In this document: piece after piece, positions 46,820 to 60,084 of the stretch
Numbering within the stretch: position 1 is the first letter of the stretch
Layout: the number at the start of each line of letters is the position of its first letter
Assembly (NCBI RefSeq): GCF_024166365.1
Contig: NC_064835.1
Coordinates: 56,028,607 to 56,092,606, forward strand
DNA from: Elephas maximus indicus
Taxonomy: Eukaryota > Chordata > Mammalia > Proboscidea > Elephantidae
Reading direction: 5' to 3'
Length of the DNA stretch: 64,000 nt
Translations under genes and position numbers: made by a program
Notes under the pieces: model-generated
The model's input: the letters and a program-made list of their open reading frames with translations, nothing else
The model's database searches: none
What the model was told of the DNA's origin: nothing

Positions 46820-49800
46820 ATGATAGCACTAAATTCATACCTATCCATAATCATGCTGAATGTAAATGGACTAAATGCACCAATAAAGAGTCAGAGAGTG
46901 GCAGAATGGATTAAAAAACAAGATCCGTCTATATGCTGCCTACAAGAGACACACCTTAAAGTTAGAGACACAAACAAACTAAAACTCAAAGGATGGAAAA
47001 AAATAGATCAAGCAAACAACAATCAAAAAAGAGCAGAAGTGGCAATACTAATTTCTGACAAAATAGACTTCAAAGTTAAATCCATCAGAAAGAATAAGGA
47101 AGGACACTATATAATGATTAAAGGGACAATATACCAGGAGGATATAACCATATTAAATACTTATGCACCCAATGACAGGGCTGCAAGATACATAGAACAA
47201 ATTCTATCAGCATTGAAAAGTGAGATAGACAGCTCCACAATAATAGTAGGAGACTTCAACACACCACTTTTAGTGAAGGACAGGACACCCAGAAAGAAGC
47301 TCAATAAAGACACGGAAGATCTAAATACCACAATCAACCAACTTGACCTCGGACACATATACAGAACACTCCACCCAACAGCAACCAAGTATACTTCCTT
47401 TTCTGGTGCATCTGGAACATTCTGTAGAATTGACCACATATCAGGTCATAAAGCAAGCCTTAGGAGAATACAAAACACTGAAATATTACAAACATCTTCT
47501 TCTCTGACCATAAGGCCATAAAAGTAGAAATCAATAACAGAAAAAGCAGGGAAAAGAAATGAAACACTTGGAAACTGAATAATACCCTGCTCAAACTGAA
47601 CAATACCCTGCTCAAAAAAGACTGGATTATAGAAGACATTAAGGATGGAATTAAGATATACATAGAATTCAATGAGAATGAAAACACATCCTACCAGAAC
47701 CTTTGGGACACAGCAAAAGCAGTGCTTAGAGGTCAATTTATATCAATAAATGCAAACATCCAAAAAGAAGAAAGGGCCAAAGTCAAAGAATTATCCCTAC
47801 AACTTGAACAAATAGAAAGAGAGCAACAAAAAAAACATTCAGGCACTAGAAGAAAAGGAATAATAAAAATTAGAGCTGAATTAAATGAGATAGAAAACAG
47901 GAAAACAATTGAAAGAATTGACAAGACCAAAAGCTGTTTTTTTAAAAAAATCAACAAAATTGATAAACCACTGGCCAAACTGACAAAAGAAAAACAGGAG
48001 AAGAAGCAAATAACATAAATAAGAAATGAGAGGGACAATATTACAACAGACCCAACTGAAATGAAAAGAATCATATCAGATTACTATGAAAAACTAGACT
48101 CAAACAAATTTGAAAACCTAGAAGAAATGGATGAATTCCTAGAAAAACACTACCTACCTAAACTAACAAAAACAGAGGTAAAACAACTAAATAGACCCAT
48201 AACAAAAGAAGAGATTGAAAAGGTAACAAAAAAAAACTCCCAACAAAAAAAAAAAGCCTTGGCACATATGGGTTCACTGCAGAGTTCTATCAAACTTTCA
48301 GAGAAGAGTTAACACCACTACTACGAAAGGTATTTCAGAGCATAGAGAAGGACGGAATACTACCAAACTCATTCTATGAAGCCACCATATCCCTGATACC
48401 AAAACCAGGTAAAGACACCACAAAAAAAGAAAATTACAGACCTATATCCCTCATGAACTTAGATGCAAAAATCATCAACAAAATGGTAGCCAATAGAATT
48501 CAACAACATATCAAAAAAATAATTCACCATGACCAAGTGGGATTCATGCCAGTTATGCAGGGATGGTTCAACATTAGAAAAACAACTAATGTAATCCATC
48601 AGATAAATAAAACAAAAGACAAGAATCACATGATTTTATCAATTGATGCAGAAAAGGCATTTGACAAAGTTCAACACCCATTCATGATAAAAACTCTTAG
48701 TAAAATAGGAATAGAAGGAAAATTCCTCAACATAATAAAAGGCATTTATACAAAGCCAATAGCCAACGTCATCCTAAACGGAGAGTCTCTGAAAGCATTC
48801 CTCTTGAGATTGGAAACCAGACAAGGATGCCCTTTATCACCACTCTTATTCAACATTGTGCTGGAAGTCCTAGCCAGAGCAATTAGGCCAGATAAAGAAA
48901 TAAAGGGCATCCAGATTGGCAAGGAAGAAGTCAAAATATCTCTATTTGCAGATGACATGATCTTATACACAGAAAACCCTAAGGAATCCTCCAGAAAACT
49001 ACTGAAACTAACAGAAGCGTTCAGCAGAGTATGGGGATACAAGATAAACATATGAAAATCAGTTGGATTCCTCTACACCAACAAAAAGAACATCGAAGAG
49101 GAAATCACCAAATCAATGCCATTTACAGTAGCCCCCAAGAAGATAAAACACTTAGGAATATATCTAACCAGAGATGTAAAAGACTTAGACAAAGAAAAGT
49201 ACAAACACTTCTGCAAGAAACCGGAAGAGACCTACATAAGTGGAAAAACACACCTTGCTCATGGATGCGAAGACTTAACATTGTAAAAATGTCTATTCCA
49301 CCAAAAGCGATGTATAGATACGGTGCAATTCTGATCCAAATTCCAAGACATTCTTTAATGGGATGGAGAAACAAACTACCAACTTAATATGAAAGGAAAA
49401 GAGGTCCTGGATAAGTAAAGCATTACGGAAAAAGAAGAACAAAGTGAAAGGCCTCACTCTACCTGATTTGAGAACCTATTGTACTACCACAGTATTCAAA
49501 ACAGCCTGGTACTGGTACAACAATGGATACATAGACCAATGGAACAGAATTGAGAACCCAGGCATAAATCCATCCACATATGAGCAGTTGATATTTGATA
49601 AAGGCCCCAGATCAGTTAAACGGGGAAAAGACAGTCTTTTTAACAAATAGTGCTGGCATAACTGGATATGCACCTGCAAAAAAAAGGAAACAAGACCATA
49701 TCTCAAAACATGCACAAAAATGAACTCAAAATGGATCAAAGACCTAAATATAAAATCTAAAAAGATAAAGATCATGGAATAAAAAATAGGGACAATGTTA

Positions 49801-50530
49801 GGAGCCCTAATACATGGCATAAACAGTACACAAAACATTACTAACAATGCAGAAGAAAAACTAGATAACTGGGAGCTCCTAAAAATCAAACACCTATGCT
49901 CATCCAAAGACTTCACCAAAAGAGTAAAAAGATGACCTACAGACTTGGAAAACATTTTCAGCTATGACATTTCCTATCAGCACCTGATCTTTAAAATCTA
50001 CATGATACTGCAAAAACTCAACTACAAAAAGACAACCCAATTAAAAAATAGGCAAAAGATATGAACAGACAGTTCACTAAAGAAGACATTCAGGTAGCTA
50101 ACAGATACATGATGAAATGCTCATGATCATTAGCCATTTGAGAAATGCAAATCAAAACTACAATCGGATTTCATCTCACTCCAACAAGACTGGCATTAAT
50201 CCAAAGAACACAAAATAGTAAATGTTGGAGAGGTTGTGGAGAGACTCGAACACTTATACACTGCTGGTGGGAATGCAGAATGGTACACCTACTTTGGAAA
50301 TCGATTTGGTGTTTCTAAAAAAAAGCTAGAATTACCATACGATTCAGCAATCCCACTCCTTGGAATATATCCTAGAGAAATAAGAGCCTTTACATGAACA
50401 GATACATGCACACCCATGTTCATTGCAGCACTGTTTAAAATAGCAAAAAGATGGAAGCAACCAAGGTGCCCATCAATGGATGAATGGATAAATAAATTAT
50501 GGTATATTTACACAATCAAGTACTAAGCAT
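46820..50530 (+). pseudogene. L1 ORF2, decayed
   Basis: The ATG at 46820 corresponds to the ORF2 start of the young L1. The endonuclease is open to 47521 and keeps CCLQETH and VGDFNTPL, then shifts frame just at the Ser-Asp-His block. RT pieces follow at 47722-48018, 48061-48312 and 48453-49055, with [12 protein letters not shown] and FADD at 48945-48956. Later pieces at 49031-49387 and 49444-49650 are in other frames. The CCHC-like region keeps its His (acactgctggtgg near 50259). An A run near 48245-48255 shifts frame at the RT entry motif. Several shifts and stops make it clearly inactive. Confidence 0.9.
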
Positions 50531-51514
50531 CAATAAAGAACAGGAGGGAAGGAAGGAGAGAGGTATTCATTCATTAGATAGTAGATAAGAACTACTTTAG
50601 GTGAATGGAAAGACAACACACAATACAGGAGAGGTCAGCACAACTGGATTAAATCAAAAGCAGTTTCCTGAATAAACTGAATGCCTCAAAGGCCAGCGTA
50701 GCAGGGGCAGGGGTTTGGGGACCATGTTTTCAGGGGACATTTAAGTCAACTGGCATTATAAAATCTATTAAGAAAACATTCTGTATCTCACTTTGAAGAG
50801 TGACATTTGGGCTCTTAAACGCTAGCAAGTGGCCATCTGAGATGCATCAATTGGTCTCAACCCACGTGGATCAAAGAAGAATGAAGAACACCAAGGATAC
50901 AAGGTAATTATGAGCCCAAGGGACAGAAAGGGCCACATAAACCAGAGACTACATCAGCCTGAGACCAGAAGAGCTAGATGGTGCCCGGCTACAACCGATG
51001 ACTGCCCTGACAGGGAACACAACAGAGAACCTGAGGGAGCAGGAGAACAGTGGGATGCAGACCCCAAATTCTTGTAAAAAGACCAGACTTAATTGTCTGA
51101 CTGAGACTAGGAGGACCCTGTTGGTCATGGCCCCTAGACCTTCTATAGCCTAAGATAGGAACCATTCCCAAAGCCAACACTTCGGACAGGGATTGGGCTG
51201 GACAGTGGGATAGAAAATGATGCTGGTGAAGAATGGGCTTCTTGGATTTAGTAGACACTTGAGACTATGTTGGCACCTCCTATTTGGAGGGGAGATGAGC
51301 GGGCAGAGGGGGTTAGAGGCTGGCAGAATGGACAGGAAAAGGTAGAGTGGAGGAAATGAGTGTACTGTCTCATTTTGTGGAGAGCAATTAGGAGTATATA
51401 GCAAGGTGTATATAAATTTTTGTATGAGAGACTGACGATTTGTAAACTTTCACTTAAAGCACAATATATATATAAAAAAAAAAACCCAACATAGAACAAC
51501 AAAAATAAATAAAT

Positions 51515-51529
51515 GAAAGTCCCAGTTTT
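51515..51529. repeat. Probable target-site duplication of older L1, right copy
   Basis: See 44058-44072. Confidence 0.65.
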
Positions 51530-52690
51530 GTGTGGAAAACAAAAGCATGCCAATTAGTATGCAAAATATTAACATCAGATTCTTAGCAAGGTTAAATACA
51601 TTTTAGGGATGGAGAAGAGCAAAAGGGGAAAATTAACCTTGAGAATTTCAAGTCCTAACAAGGTGAGGATAAAATTTCATTATCATTCAAGAAAATATTC
51701 TGGGAATGTGGGATCACCAGAGAGTACTTCTGGAGCAAAAATAAACAGAATTTCCTGGACAGAAGGAAGGATCATATTTCATTCTTCCCACAGGTACCAA
51801 CATCTACAGGCAGACCTGGCTACATAATTTGGGCAGCCCAGTGCAAATGAAAATTTGGGTCCCCTTGTTCTAAAATCTGGAAAAAAGTTTACTACAATAC
51901 AAAACTTCTTCCTTTCTTCTGGAGTCTCTCTCCAGGCCTGTCATGTGGTTTTTATTTGCTATTCAATGTCACATTCCCCTGGGGCACAAGGATACTAACC
52001 AGACCAGTGCAGACCCTCATAGGCACCCAGGGTCTGTGCTGTATGACTCAGCAGCTTCCTCTTCCTTCCAGCTACCAACCGTCAGACCAACACATTGTGC
52101 CTCAGCTGTGGATGAGGAATTCAATATCCCCTTCCAATTGGCCCACTTATCCAGTTATAACAAATGGGACTACACTCAAGGGATTGCAATTTCTGCACTG
52201 CGATGGGCTGGCACCTGAACCAGAGATGGATGAGAGGCTGGCCTCACTAAGTCATCTGCCTAAGGTACCATGGAACTGCCAACCTGGGATGGGAGCAGCC
52301 ATTTCTGTACTCCAACTTCAGATGCCATGAGGCAGGCATGCCTGACCCTGACCTGTGTCTGTGCCTAGGGCCCCCAGAAGGACAGAGTGTGTCAGTGATT
52401 ACTGGTCAGAGTTAAGGATGGGGATGCCAGAGTTAATGAGGGGCAAGAGGCCAGGTACCTGAGAACCTAGACTGGGAATAGGGAGAGGTGGTGAGAAGAG
52501 GGTCTGAACATGAGCCAAGGCTCTAAGCACCTGGAAATGCTCCATTGTCCCATTGGATTGCATTTAAAAATACAAATTCAAGGATAAAATTATTAAGAAC
52601 TTCAAGACAATGATATAGAGCATTCAGCTCCAAGAGTAGGGCCCTTTTGACTGCACTGGTTGCATGCCCATGAAACCAGTCCTATGTGCA
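51530..52690. repeat. Unassigned, with pieces of an unnamed old repeat
   Basis: Two separated pieces (about 51800-51860, gcccagtgcaaatgaaaatt, and 52585-52690, aagaacttcaagacaatgat and ggttgcatgcccatgaaacc) look like the two ends of one ancient repeat. The DNA between has small ORFs (91 and 124 codons) without known domains. Confidence 0.3.
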
Positions 52691-53534
52691 AGAAGAAGAG
52701 AGAATCACCACTCAGCCTCTGTGGGCAGCTGAAGAAGCTCTTATGTTATCTGCTGAAGGACAGGAGACAGGACAGAACTGGTCAACAGGGGAGAAACATG
52801 TATAAAGCTAAACCAGGGGTCGGGGTGGGAAATAGAACTTCCTTCCATTTCCTTGGTGCAATTATATGACTTGAATTTGTCTCGTGTTAATGTTTTTTTT
52901 TTTAATGTCCTTATAGGTCACCCTTGTCTTTCCCCCTGGGACTCTAGGTCAGGATTTATGGAGGGGTTCCCCTGAAGTCACTTACCATTATTCTCCAAGT
53001 GGTCTCTTCTACCATGTGGAGTAAATCCAAGCTTGGATGACTCTTCTCTCAATCTCGTCTCTCCTTTTTGTCTTGTAAAAATCTCTTGAAGTTTCTTATA
53101 CATATAAAACATCATTTAATGACGCCCCTATTTTCATATTTCTTTTTTTATTTCATCGAGAATTACAGAAAGAAAATGGTCAAATAGGTAGACTTTTCTA
53201 ATTGGAAGATTGTTGTTTCCTTCTTTTTTGGTTCTGCTCCAGCCCTGACAAACAGTCATGAGGATAAGTTCTCAAAATAGATACCTGGCCAGCTCTTTTC
53301 CTGGACTGGTTCAATTTTTGTTAAGGAAATTTTCATTATATTCACAGAGATTAGAAGTAATAGAAGTTAAAAAAAATTCCAAACCCAGGAACTTTACTCA
53401 AGTGGTGGTAGGAGACAGCAGCAGGGTTAATAGAGTAAATTGAGTCTGTGAAAGCTGAAAAACTAAGAGTCTGTAAAAAACAAAAAAATATGGCCCCAAA
53501 TCCACCAGCATTTTCTCCCCTGTTCTTTAAAACA
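52691..53534. other. Unique DNA, nothing recognised
   Basis: No supported gene, RNA or repeat. Confidence 0.5.
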
Positions 53535-53720
53535 TGGACATAGAAAAGAATGAGAGTTTTGAAACCTGGATCTGCCTCTAGCTGACTTGAACTTGAGCTG
53601 GCCATCAATGAGACTCAATTTTTTTACATGTAAAACGAAGATGATAATTCCTATGTCATTGGGCATTTGTAAAGATTAAACACTATGACATACATACAGG
53701 GCTTGTCCCAGAGAAAGGGG
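53535..53720 (+). repeat. MIR fossil
   Basis: MIR-like order: gaaacctggatctgcctcta, then gactcaatttttttacatgtaaaacgaag, then gtaaagattaaacactatgac. Confidence 0.6.
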
Positions 53721-54275
53721 TCTTTCAGAAAGTCACTAGTGAGGGAATCCCCAGGCACCCAGATTTCTTAGACTGCACTGCTTTCTCCTCTCCAAGCCAT
53801 GTCCTGGCCTCCTGACTTGATTACCAGGGAGAACTCTGCCCCCTGGTGCCAGGGTTGGCCCATGGCTGGTATTGGAAGTGAGGTTTTAGTGAACAGGTGC
53901 CGTGAGACAGAGATCTATCTGATCCACCGCATCGTTTCAGAGAGGCAAGCCAGAAGCAGCCCACATACTCAACAAGTAAGAAAGATAAACAGCTTTTAAT
54001 AAAAAAGGAATATTCTACTGCATACAATTTCCTTTAAACCGCCTGATTATCTCTCTGGACTGCTGCTGTTACAATCTTGTTGCAAGCAGAGGTGGGAAGA
54101 GGGAGTTTAATTTAAAATACCACCCGAAGAACAGGGGATTTAGGAGAACAAAATGTTTCCTGCTTTTTGTCTTTTTCTGAGACAGCTCCACGGCCCCTGA
54201 TCTCAGATCCAAAGGCCCACTCTCACCAAAGCAAAGAACAGGGTGAACGTGTACCAAGCTAGACGCTGGCAATAG
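53721..54275. other. Unique DNA, nothing recognised
   Basis: No supported gene, RNA or repeat. Confidence 0.5.
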
Positions 54276-54365
54276 TGAACACAGTGTGTGTGCGCATGTG
54301 TGTGTATGCGGGGTGTACGTGTGTGGGTGTAGTTGTATGTGTACCTACGTGCCTGCCTGTGTAGG
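54276..54365. repeat. TG-rich microsatellite
   Basis: Imperfect (TG) and (TGTA) units, gtgtgtgtgcgcatgtgtgt and following. It adjoins the head of the next SINE. Confidence 0.8.
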
Positions 54366-54511
54366 CTCATATGGTAAGTATATGAACCTGAGGTTGGCAG
54401 TTCGAATCCACCAGGCGCTCCTTAGAAAGTCCATTGGGCAGTTCTACTATGTCCTATTGGGTCGCTATGAGTCGGAATCGACTCAAGGGCACTGGGTTTG
54501 GTTTTTTTTTG
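54366..54511 (+). mobile_element. AfroSINE, short form, low divergence
   Basis: The tRNA-like B-box region (ggcagttcgaatccaccagg) and the tail (gagtcggaatcgactcaagg, then cactgggtttggtttttttt) are close to what I take as the family consensus. The head merges with the microsatellite. Confidence 0.92.
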
Positions 54512-54560
54512 GTTGGTCATGACCACAGCAAAAAAGGAAAAGCAGACAAAATTTCTCATC

Positions 54561-54768
54561 CTAAAACCCAGTTGTTGTCAAGCTGATTTCCACTTGTGGT
54601 AGTCCCAGGTGTGTCAGAATGGGACTGTCCTCCACAGGGTTTTCAATGGTTGATTTTTAAAATGTAGATTGCAAGGCCTTTCTTCTGAGGTGTCTCTGGA
54701 TGGAATCAAACCTCTGATGTTTCAGTTAGCGGCTGAATCGCATTAACCATTTGCAATACCATCATCCT
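54561..54768 (-). mobile_element. AfroSINE, long form
   Basis: Complement of cccagttgttgtcaagctga at the tail, of tttttaaaatgtagattgca in the middle and of cattaaccatttgcaatacc at the head. Quite diverged. Confidence 0.85.
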
Positions 54769-54829
54769 ACATAGATAATATTTCCTTCTCTTGATAGCAA
54801 AATACAGGTGAACCTATTTATTTACTTAT

Positions 54830-55330
54830 TTAAATTATAGTAACCGTTAACTGTGAGAGGGAGAGATGCCCTGATTCAAACAACTAAGGGAAAAATAAGG
54901 CAAAGAAAACCACCAAAGGATGGGAGAAGAAAAAAATTCAACAAAAGTTATAAATTAACAATAATATACTAAACAACTAAAATAAACAAGATTAAGGATA
55001 CATGTCAAAATCCAGATAAATAACATGCAACAGAAAAGAAAATAAGCAATATTAGTCTCAGACAAATCAAATTCAGGCAAAAAGCATTATATCAGACAGA
55101 AGGATTTATCCTTTGTTGGCAAAGGTAATAATCTATAATGAGGGTCTAATACCTATTTACTTTTATGTGCTAAATGAAATGGCATTGACATACATAAAGC
55201 AAAGAACTATTAGAAAATAATAAGGAAAATCAACAGAATAATATTAGGAGGATATTTTAGCACAATTTTCAATCTTATATAGTTTAAGCTGGGTTGTATA
55301 GTTTAAGCAGACTAAGGAGACCAAATAAAC
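54830..55330 (+). repeat. Possible very old L1 piece
   Basis: A-rich sense strand with L1-like words (tcaacagaataatattaggagg, gagggtctaatacctattta). Divergence is high, so the call is tentative. Confidence 0.35.
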
Positions 55331-55419
55331 ATACCAACAAATAAATAAATACATAAGCAAGAATGTGAAAGGCTTACTTGAATAAAGTAATTAACAAAAC
55401 AATCAAAGCAAAACTGAAG

Positions 55420-55890
55420 TTCTTACAATGATCTAGAAGTCACTCTTTGGTCTGCTTCTCCCTTCCACTTAATTCTCTGACCTTATCTCTTTGGATTCCA
55501 TTCTTGTACATTCCCAGTCAGAATATTTGCATATTCTGTTCTCCCTTTCTAGAACATTCTTCCCCAGATATCTGCATGACTAATTCCCTCACTTCCTTTT
55601 GGTCTTCTTACTGTTTAAATTCTCCTTTTTATCCTGTCAAAATTGCAACCTACTTCCCATTTGATGATCCTTGTTCCTCTTCTCTGTTTCTTTCTTCCTT
55701 AACATGTTTTGCTATGTAACATACTATGCATTTTCCTTATGATTTTTTTTAATTGTCTACCCCCACTCCTGCATGTAGATTCCCTAAAGGCACGGATTTC
55801 TATCAGATTTGTTTCATGCTGAACCTTCAGTGCCTAGTGCCTGACACATAGCGCGGACTTAATAAATATTTGTTGAATGATTAAAATATG
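55420..55890 (+). repeat. L2 LINE 3' portion
   Basis: A pyrimidine-rich L2 coding end (cttctagaacattcttcccc) is followed by the diagnostic tail: cctaaaggcacggatttcta, agtgcctagtgcctgacaca, aataaatatttgttgaatga. Confidence 0.8.
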
Positions 55891-56499
55891 ATTTTTAAAT
55901 GCCCTCAGACAGATAGATGATCACATGCTATGTTACAAATAATATATGGGTATAGTCCACATATTATAAGTTACATAACTGCATTTTAAAGGATAAAATA
56001 GTAACATTAGAGATTACTGTTTTTTTTCCCCCAAAAGAGACACTCTTTCCTGGAAATTCATATAGAACCTATATCAATTTGTGTTCCCCCAGAGACAGGC
56101 ACTGAGACAAGGAGTTTAACTGAGAGTTTCAAGAAACACTAGCAGTGGAGTGGGGATGTGATACAGAGGAAAGGAAGCAGCCCATGAAGGTGAATTATTA
56201 ACTCAACTATAAGACTGGGCAATCGGTAATGAATCCCTCAAGGGAAATTCTAGCAAACCTTATACCCACCCCTACCAAGAAGTAAGAAAACAAGACAGTG
56301 AGGCAGGACTAGGTTAGAGCAGGGCCGGTTGGGCTCCCCCGCCCTTCCCTGTTTTTGCACATAAAAAAAAAAAAAAAGACAAGCAGGGCAGTGAGTGGAG
56401 TAAACAACCTGACCCACCCACTGGAGATCAGAACAGAACACAGAGGGCCCTGTGAGCAAGAGGTACCAGCTGAGGGGTAGTACAACTGAAATGTTGCAA
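55891..56499. other. Unassigned DNA
   Basis: An A run lies at about 56359-56376. Nothing else is recognised. Confidence 0.4.
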
Positions 56500-57010
56500 A
56501 CGAACTGTTAATATATAGTTTTCTGGGTTTATAGTTCTTGCAAGACTCCATAAGAGCAGAGTGTGTGCAAAAGAAGTAAAAGCAACCCCTGTTTCTCCTT
56601 CCCCTGCAGGCCAAAGGGGGCAATGTGACAAAGGGGCCCAGTGCACCTGTGTCACATCCCATAATGAGTTATGTCAAGGGGAACTGAAGGACTTCCATCT
56701 TGAAGAAATCCTGCATGTGCACCTGCATTTGCTTAACCCAACCCCTTCTCAGAAATCTCCGCCCTTCCCCGCAGAACCTCATGAATAAACATCAAAATCC
56801 CTCCTCCCCCCCGTTGTTGAAACCCTTCAATACTTGGCTCTTAGGCAAATCGGTGAGACAGTCTCCCTGAAGGTTCTAGCCTTTACTGTCTCCTTTTGCT
56901 AGTTGAAGGCAAAATAAATTGCTTGTGTAACTCCAGGCTGCCTCAATAGTCTTACTGAGCTGCACAAATCTGGTTGGGTTCAACCAAGGAAGGGGCCCTC
57001 AGTAACAGAA
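56500..57010 (+). repeat. Probable ERV LTR (class I type)
   Basis: U3/R/U5-like order: a GC-box-like stretch (tctccgcccttccccgc), possible polyadenylation signals (gaataaac at about 56784, aaaataaatt at about 56911) and a U5-like end (cttactgagctgcacaaatc). Boundaries are uncertain, and no internal retroviral sequence adjoins, so it would be a solo LTR. Confidence 0.4.
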
Positions 57011-57421
57011 GTAGGGATATTTATACACTAACTCCCACTTCCAGTCTATTGCAAATAGTTGCATAGATGCAGATTCTGGGTGCCAGAAAATGATAGAATC
57101 TGAGGGATAATGGTAGAGTATTGACAGATATAGAACCAGCACTATCCTGGCAACCCAAAGATGGGAGCTCTGCAAGCATTCAGAAACTCAGCCTCAGTGG
57201 TTCATGGTAAGCAACAGTAACCTTGAGGCTTCTCCATGTGACTTTGCAGAGTAAGGTCCCTAATACGTGAGAGATGGAAGAGGATTTGGGAGAACAGGAC
57301 AGATGCCACACTGCCACATGGTGATTGGATCAAGTGTAAGACTTACTTGGGGCTCCTAGAAATACTGGAAGAAATTTGGAGGAGACCACTGGTCCTTAAG
57401 CTAGGAGAATTTACTGAGCGA
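57011..57421. other. Unassigned DNA
   Basis: Nothing recognised. Confidence 0.45.
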
Positions 57422-57431
57422 CATAAAAGAA

Positions 57432-57601
57432 ACCGAAACCAAACCAAACCCATTGCCACGGAGTCGATTCTGACTCAAAGTGAAACTATAGGACACAGTA
57501 GAATTGCCCCCTAGGATTTCCAAGGAAAGGCTCATGGATTCGAATCTCTGACCTTTTGGTTAGCAGCTAAACTCTTAACCACTGTGCCATCAGTGCTGCA
57601 G
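57432..57601 (-). mobile_element. AfroSINE, short form
   Basis: A perfect 10-bp duplication, cataaaagaa, lies at 57422-57431 and 57602-57611. The tail side carries (aaacc) repeats on plus. Confidence 0.93.
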
Positions 57602-57789
57602 CATAAAAGAAGGATCAGAAACAGATACTCAGTGGGGCAGAATAGAGAGTTCAGAATCAAGTCTACATGAGAATTTTGTAGCATTTCTAATTAATCTTCT
57701 AACAATGGGCTGCTCAACAGAACAAATTCGTACCATAGAATTTTTTTTTGGAGAGGGAGTGAGGGGTATAGCTAACTTGTTACATACTT

Positions 57790-58560
57790 AAGACATGTAA
57801 AAACACTAAGGTGTGAGACATTAACATGCAAATAATCATAAAATATTTGAATGTGGAAGGAAGGACTTTTTTATTTAGAAATCATAAAGGAAAAAAATTG
57901 ATAGATTTGACTACATACAAAACATTGCATGTGATAAAAATCAATAGTAAAATATTAAAAGATGGTTGAAAAGTTAATTGTAACAAGTATTACATCCTAC
58001 TTGGTAGACCAATGTCAGTGTCCTTAATATAATATGTAAAAACCCAGTGCCATTGAGTCGTATGCTGACTCATAGCGACCCTATATAATATGTAAAGCTC
58101 TTAAAAATCAGTAAGAATATCATGAACATTTAATGGGAAATGGGCAAAAGCCAGGCAATTCACAAGAGAAGTTTTACAATGTTTGATGAATTTATGAAAA
58201 CAACAGTCAGCCTAAACATTAAAAATTTTGAACTAAAACTAGTGTTTTGTAACTTTAGGGTGCAAAAATAGCAACTTAAATGTTGGTGAGGGTGCTGATA
58301 AAGAGACACATGATCACATAATTCTGGTGGAAATCTAAATTGGCATTGCCTATTTTTTATTTTAAGATAATTTGGTGATATTTTTTAAAAACTTTCGTAA
58401 TTAGTATAATATACTTCAGAAAATATATTTCAAGTAATTCATCCTAAGAAATATATTCTGGATGTACACAAAGAATTCCACAAGTAACATTTTAGTATGG
58501 AAAAATTATGTAGCAAATAAACTGAACTTGCATGATTCATAGAGTATAGTCAGAAAATAC
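57790..58560 (+). mobile_element. Old L1 fragment (ORF2 3' part)
   Basis: A-rich L1 ORF2 words are legible: ttttatttagaaatcataaagg, aaagctcttaaaaatcagtaag, gggaaatgggcaaaagccagg, aattctggtggaaatctaaat. Strongly diverged, with a tiny SINE at 58041-58082. Confidence 0.6.
58027..58096 (-). mobile_element. 42-bp AfroSINE with 14-bp duplication
   Basis: atataatatgtaaa occurs at 58027-58040 and 58083-58096. Between them, 58041-58082 is only the last 42 bases of an AfroSINE in minus orientation (complement of aacccagtgccattgagtcg and catagcgacc). This is a complete but severely 5'-truncated insertion. Confidence 0.9.
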
Positions 58561-60084
58561 CCCAATTCTTGTTTCTCCCTGTAGTTTTAAAATTTGTTCT
58601 GTTTCATTCCTACCCCTAATTGAAAACTCATAAAACGCCATGAGATTTTGGTTCATTCTGGTAACAAAAATTCTGGGTTCACTTTAAGTCACAAAATGTT
58701 TTCTATACAGCACTATGAAATTGTATCCTATGTTATAATCCAAACTTTAATTTGATTTGAAAGGTAAAATCTTCCTTCCTCAACCGGAATCTTGTGAATG
58801 TACAATACGGGGGAATGAAGGCATGGTCCTTACTCCGTTCTTCCTGGCCACTGTGATTTCTGGCTCCAATAGAGTTAAAGTAGGCATGGGGAAGAAAATA
58901 AATGGAACAAAATATTCTAATTGATTGTTACTACTGTAGAGTTGCTTGCCACTATCTGGGCCTGGATATTTAAGTTGGCATTCTCTCTTCAGTAATTTCA
59001 TGTGTTCCTAGGAGCCTCCAATGAGCAAATCACTTCTACTTTTTATGATGTGTTCGTGCATTCTTCTCTGGCTAACTATTCCCATGACAGCCCACCCCAG
59101 CTAGACTTTCTTTTCTGGGGTCTTATTGCCTCCAGGTGGTCTTCTCAGACTGAATGTAAAACTCCAGCCAGTTCTCTTGGGCATAACCTATATACTCTTT
59201 CCTTCTTTGTCTGGATATAAATAATAATAATTACAGCCTGGGAATATTGACTTTTCAGTGCAACCATGTCTCCTGTGCATATGCCTTTAGTGAACTCATC
59301 TCTGACTTTTAGATTTGGTAGGTGGGTATCAGTCCTAGTCTACTCTGTCTTCCTAGCTGCAGGAAAACAACTCATGCTCTCCAAGTGGTCCCACTGGAGC
59401 CCTTCCTCTTTACTTGAAGTAGAGGGAAAGACATTTCCCCATTTCTTCCTTTGAGTGGATGCCCAGAGCACAGATCTCTCCAAGAATCCATCCTACCAAT
59501 CCTTTCTATCAACCCCTCCCCGCCCATTTCTATTTATCCTTAATGTGGTCGAGGGGTTAGGAGCTGTTGAACTGTTTTTTGCCTGTCTACTTTGAAACTC
59601 TTAAAGAATGGTTTATTTCATGATCAACTTTGGTATCTAATATCTTTCACGTTGGTTCCATTTCAACATTCTTATACATTAGAAATAATATTTCATTGGT
59701 TAACATTTTATTAATTTCAACCAGTAGAAGCCATAAAGACATTAAAAATAATGTTTTTAAGAGATCCATATAGTTATATGTAGACATTTTATAATATATT
59801 GTTGAATATTGCAAAAAAACATTTTAAAAAGTAGTGTGTTTTGATTCAAATTTTGCCTGAAGTAATTATGCCTATCAACGCATAAAAAGGGTAGAGTGGT
59901 AACATACTAAAATGTTAACAGAAGTTATCTCTGAGTGTGGCAAGACTACAGGTTAATTTATTTTGCAATATTCCTTATCTATAATTTATGAAATATTTCT
60001 AGAAGTTTCTTGTAGGACAAACTGAAAAATGTTTTACTTAAGTAAAAATCTGTTTTAAAATTAAATTCCAGAGACAAGATATGG
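58561..60084. other. Unique DNA, nothing recognised
   Basis: AT-rich with a pyrimidine-rich part at about 59020-59460. Short ORFs there have no domain that I know. Confidence 0.45.

Larger units (their letters stand above)
44073..51514 (+). mobile_element. Full-length older L1 LINE
   Basis: 7.4 kb. It starts with gaggtgggaccaagacggcag-type L1 sequence and has a 5' UTR of about 1.3 kb without obvious monomers, a decayed ORF1, a decayed ORF2, a 3' UTR homologous to the young L1, and a mixed A-rich tail (about 51474-51514). Imperfect duplications flank it. It differs from the young copy in 5' UTR and carries many stops and shifts. Confidence 0.92.
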
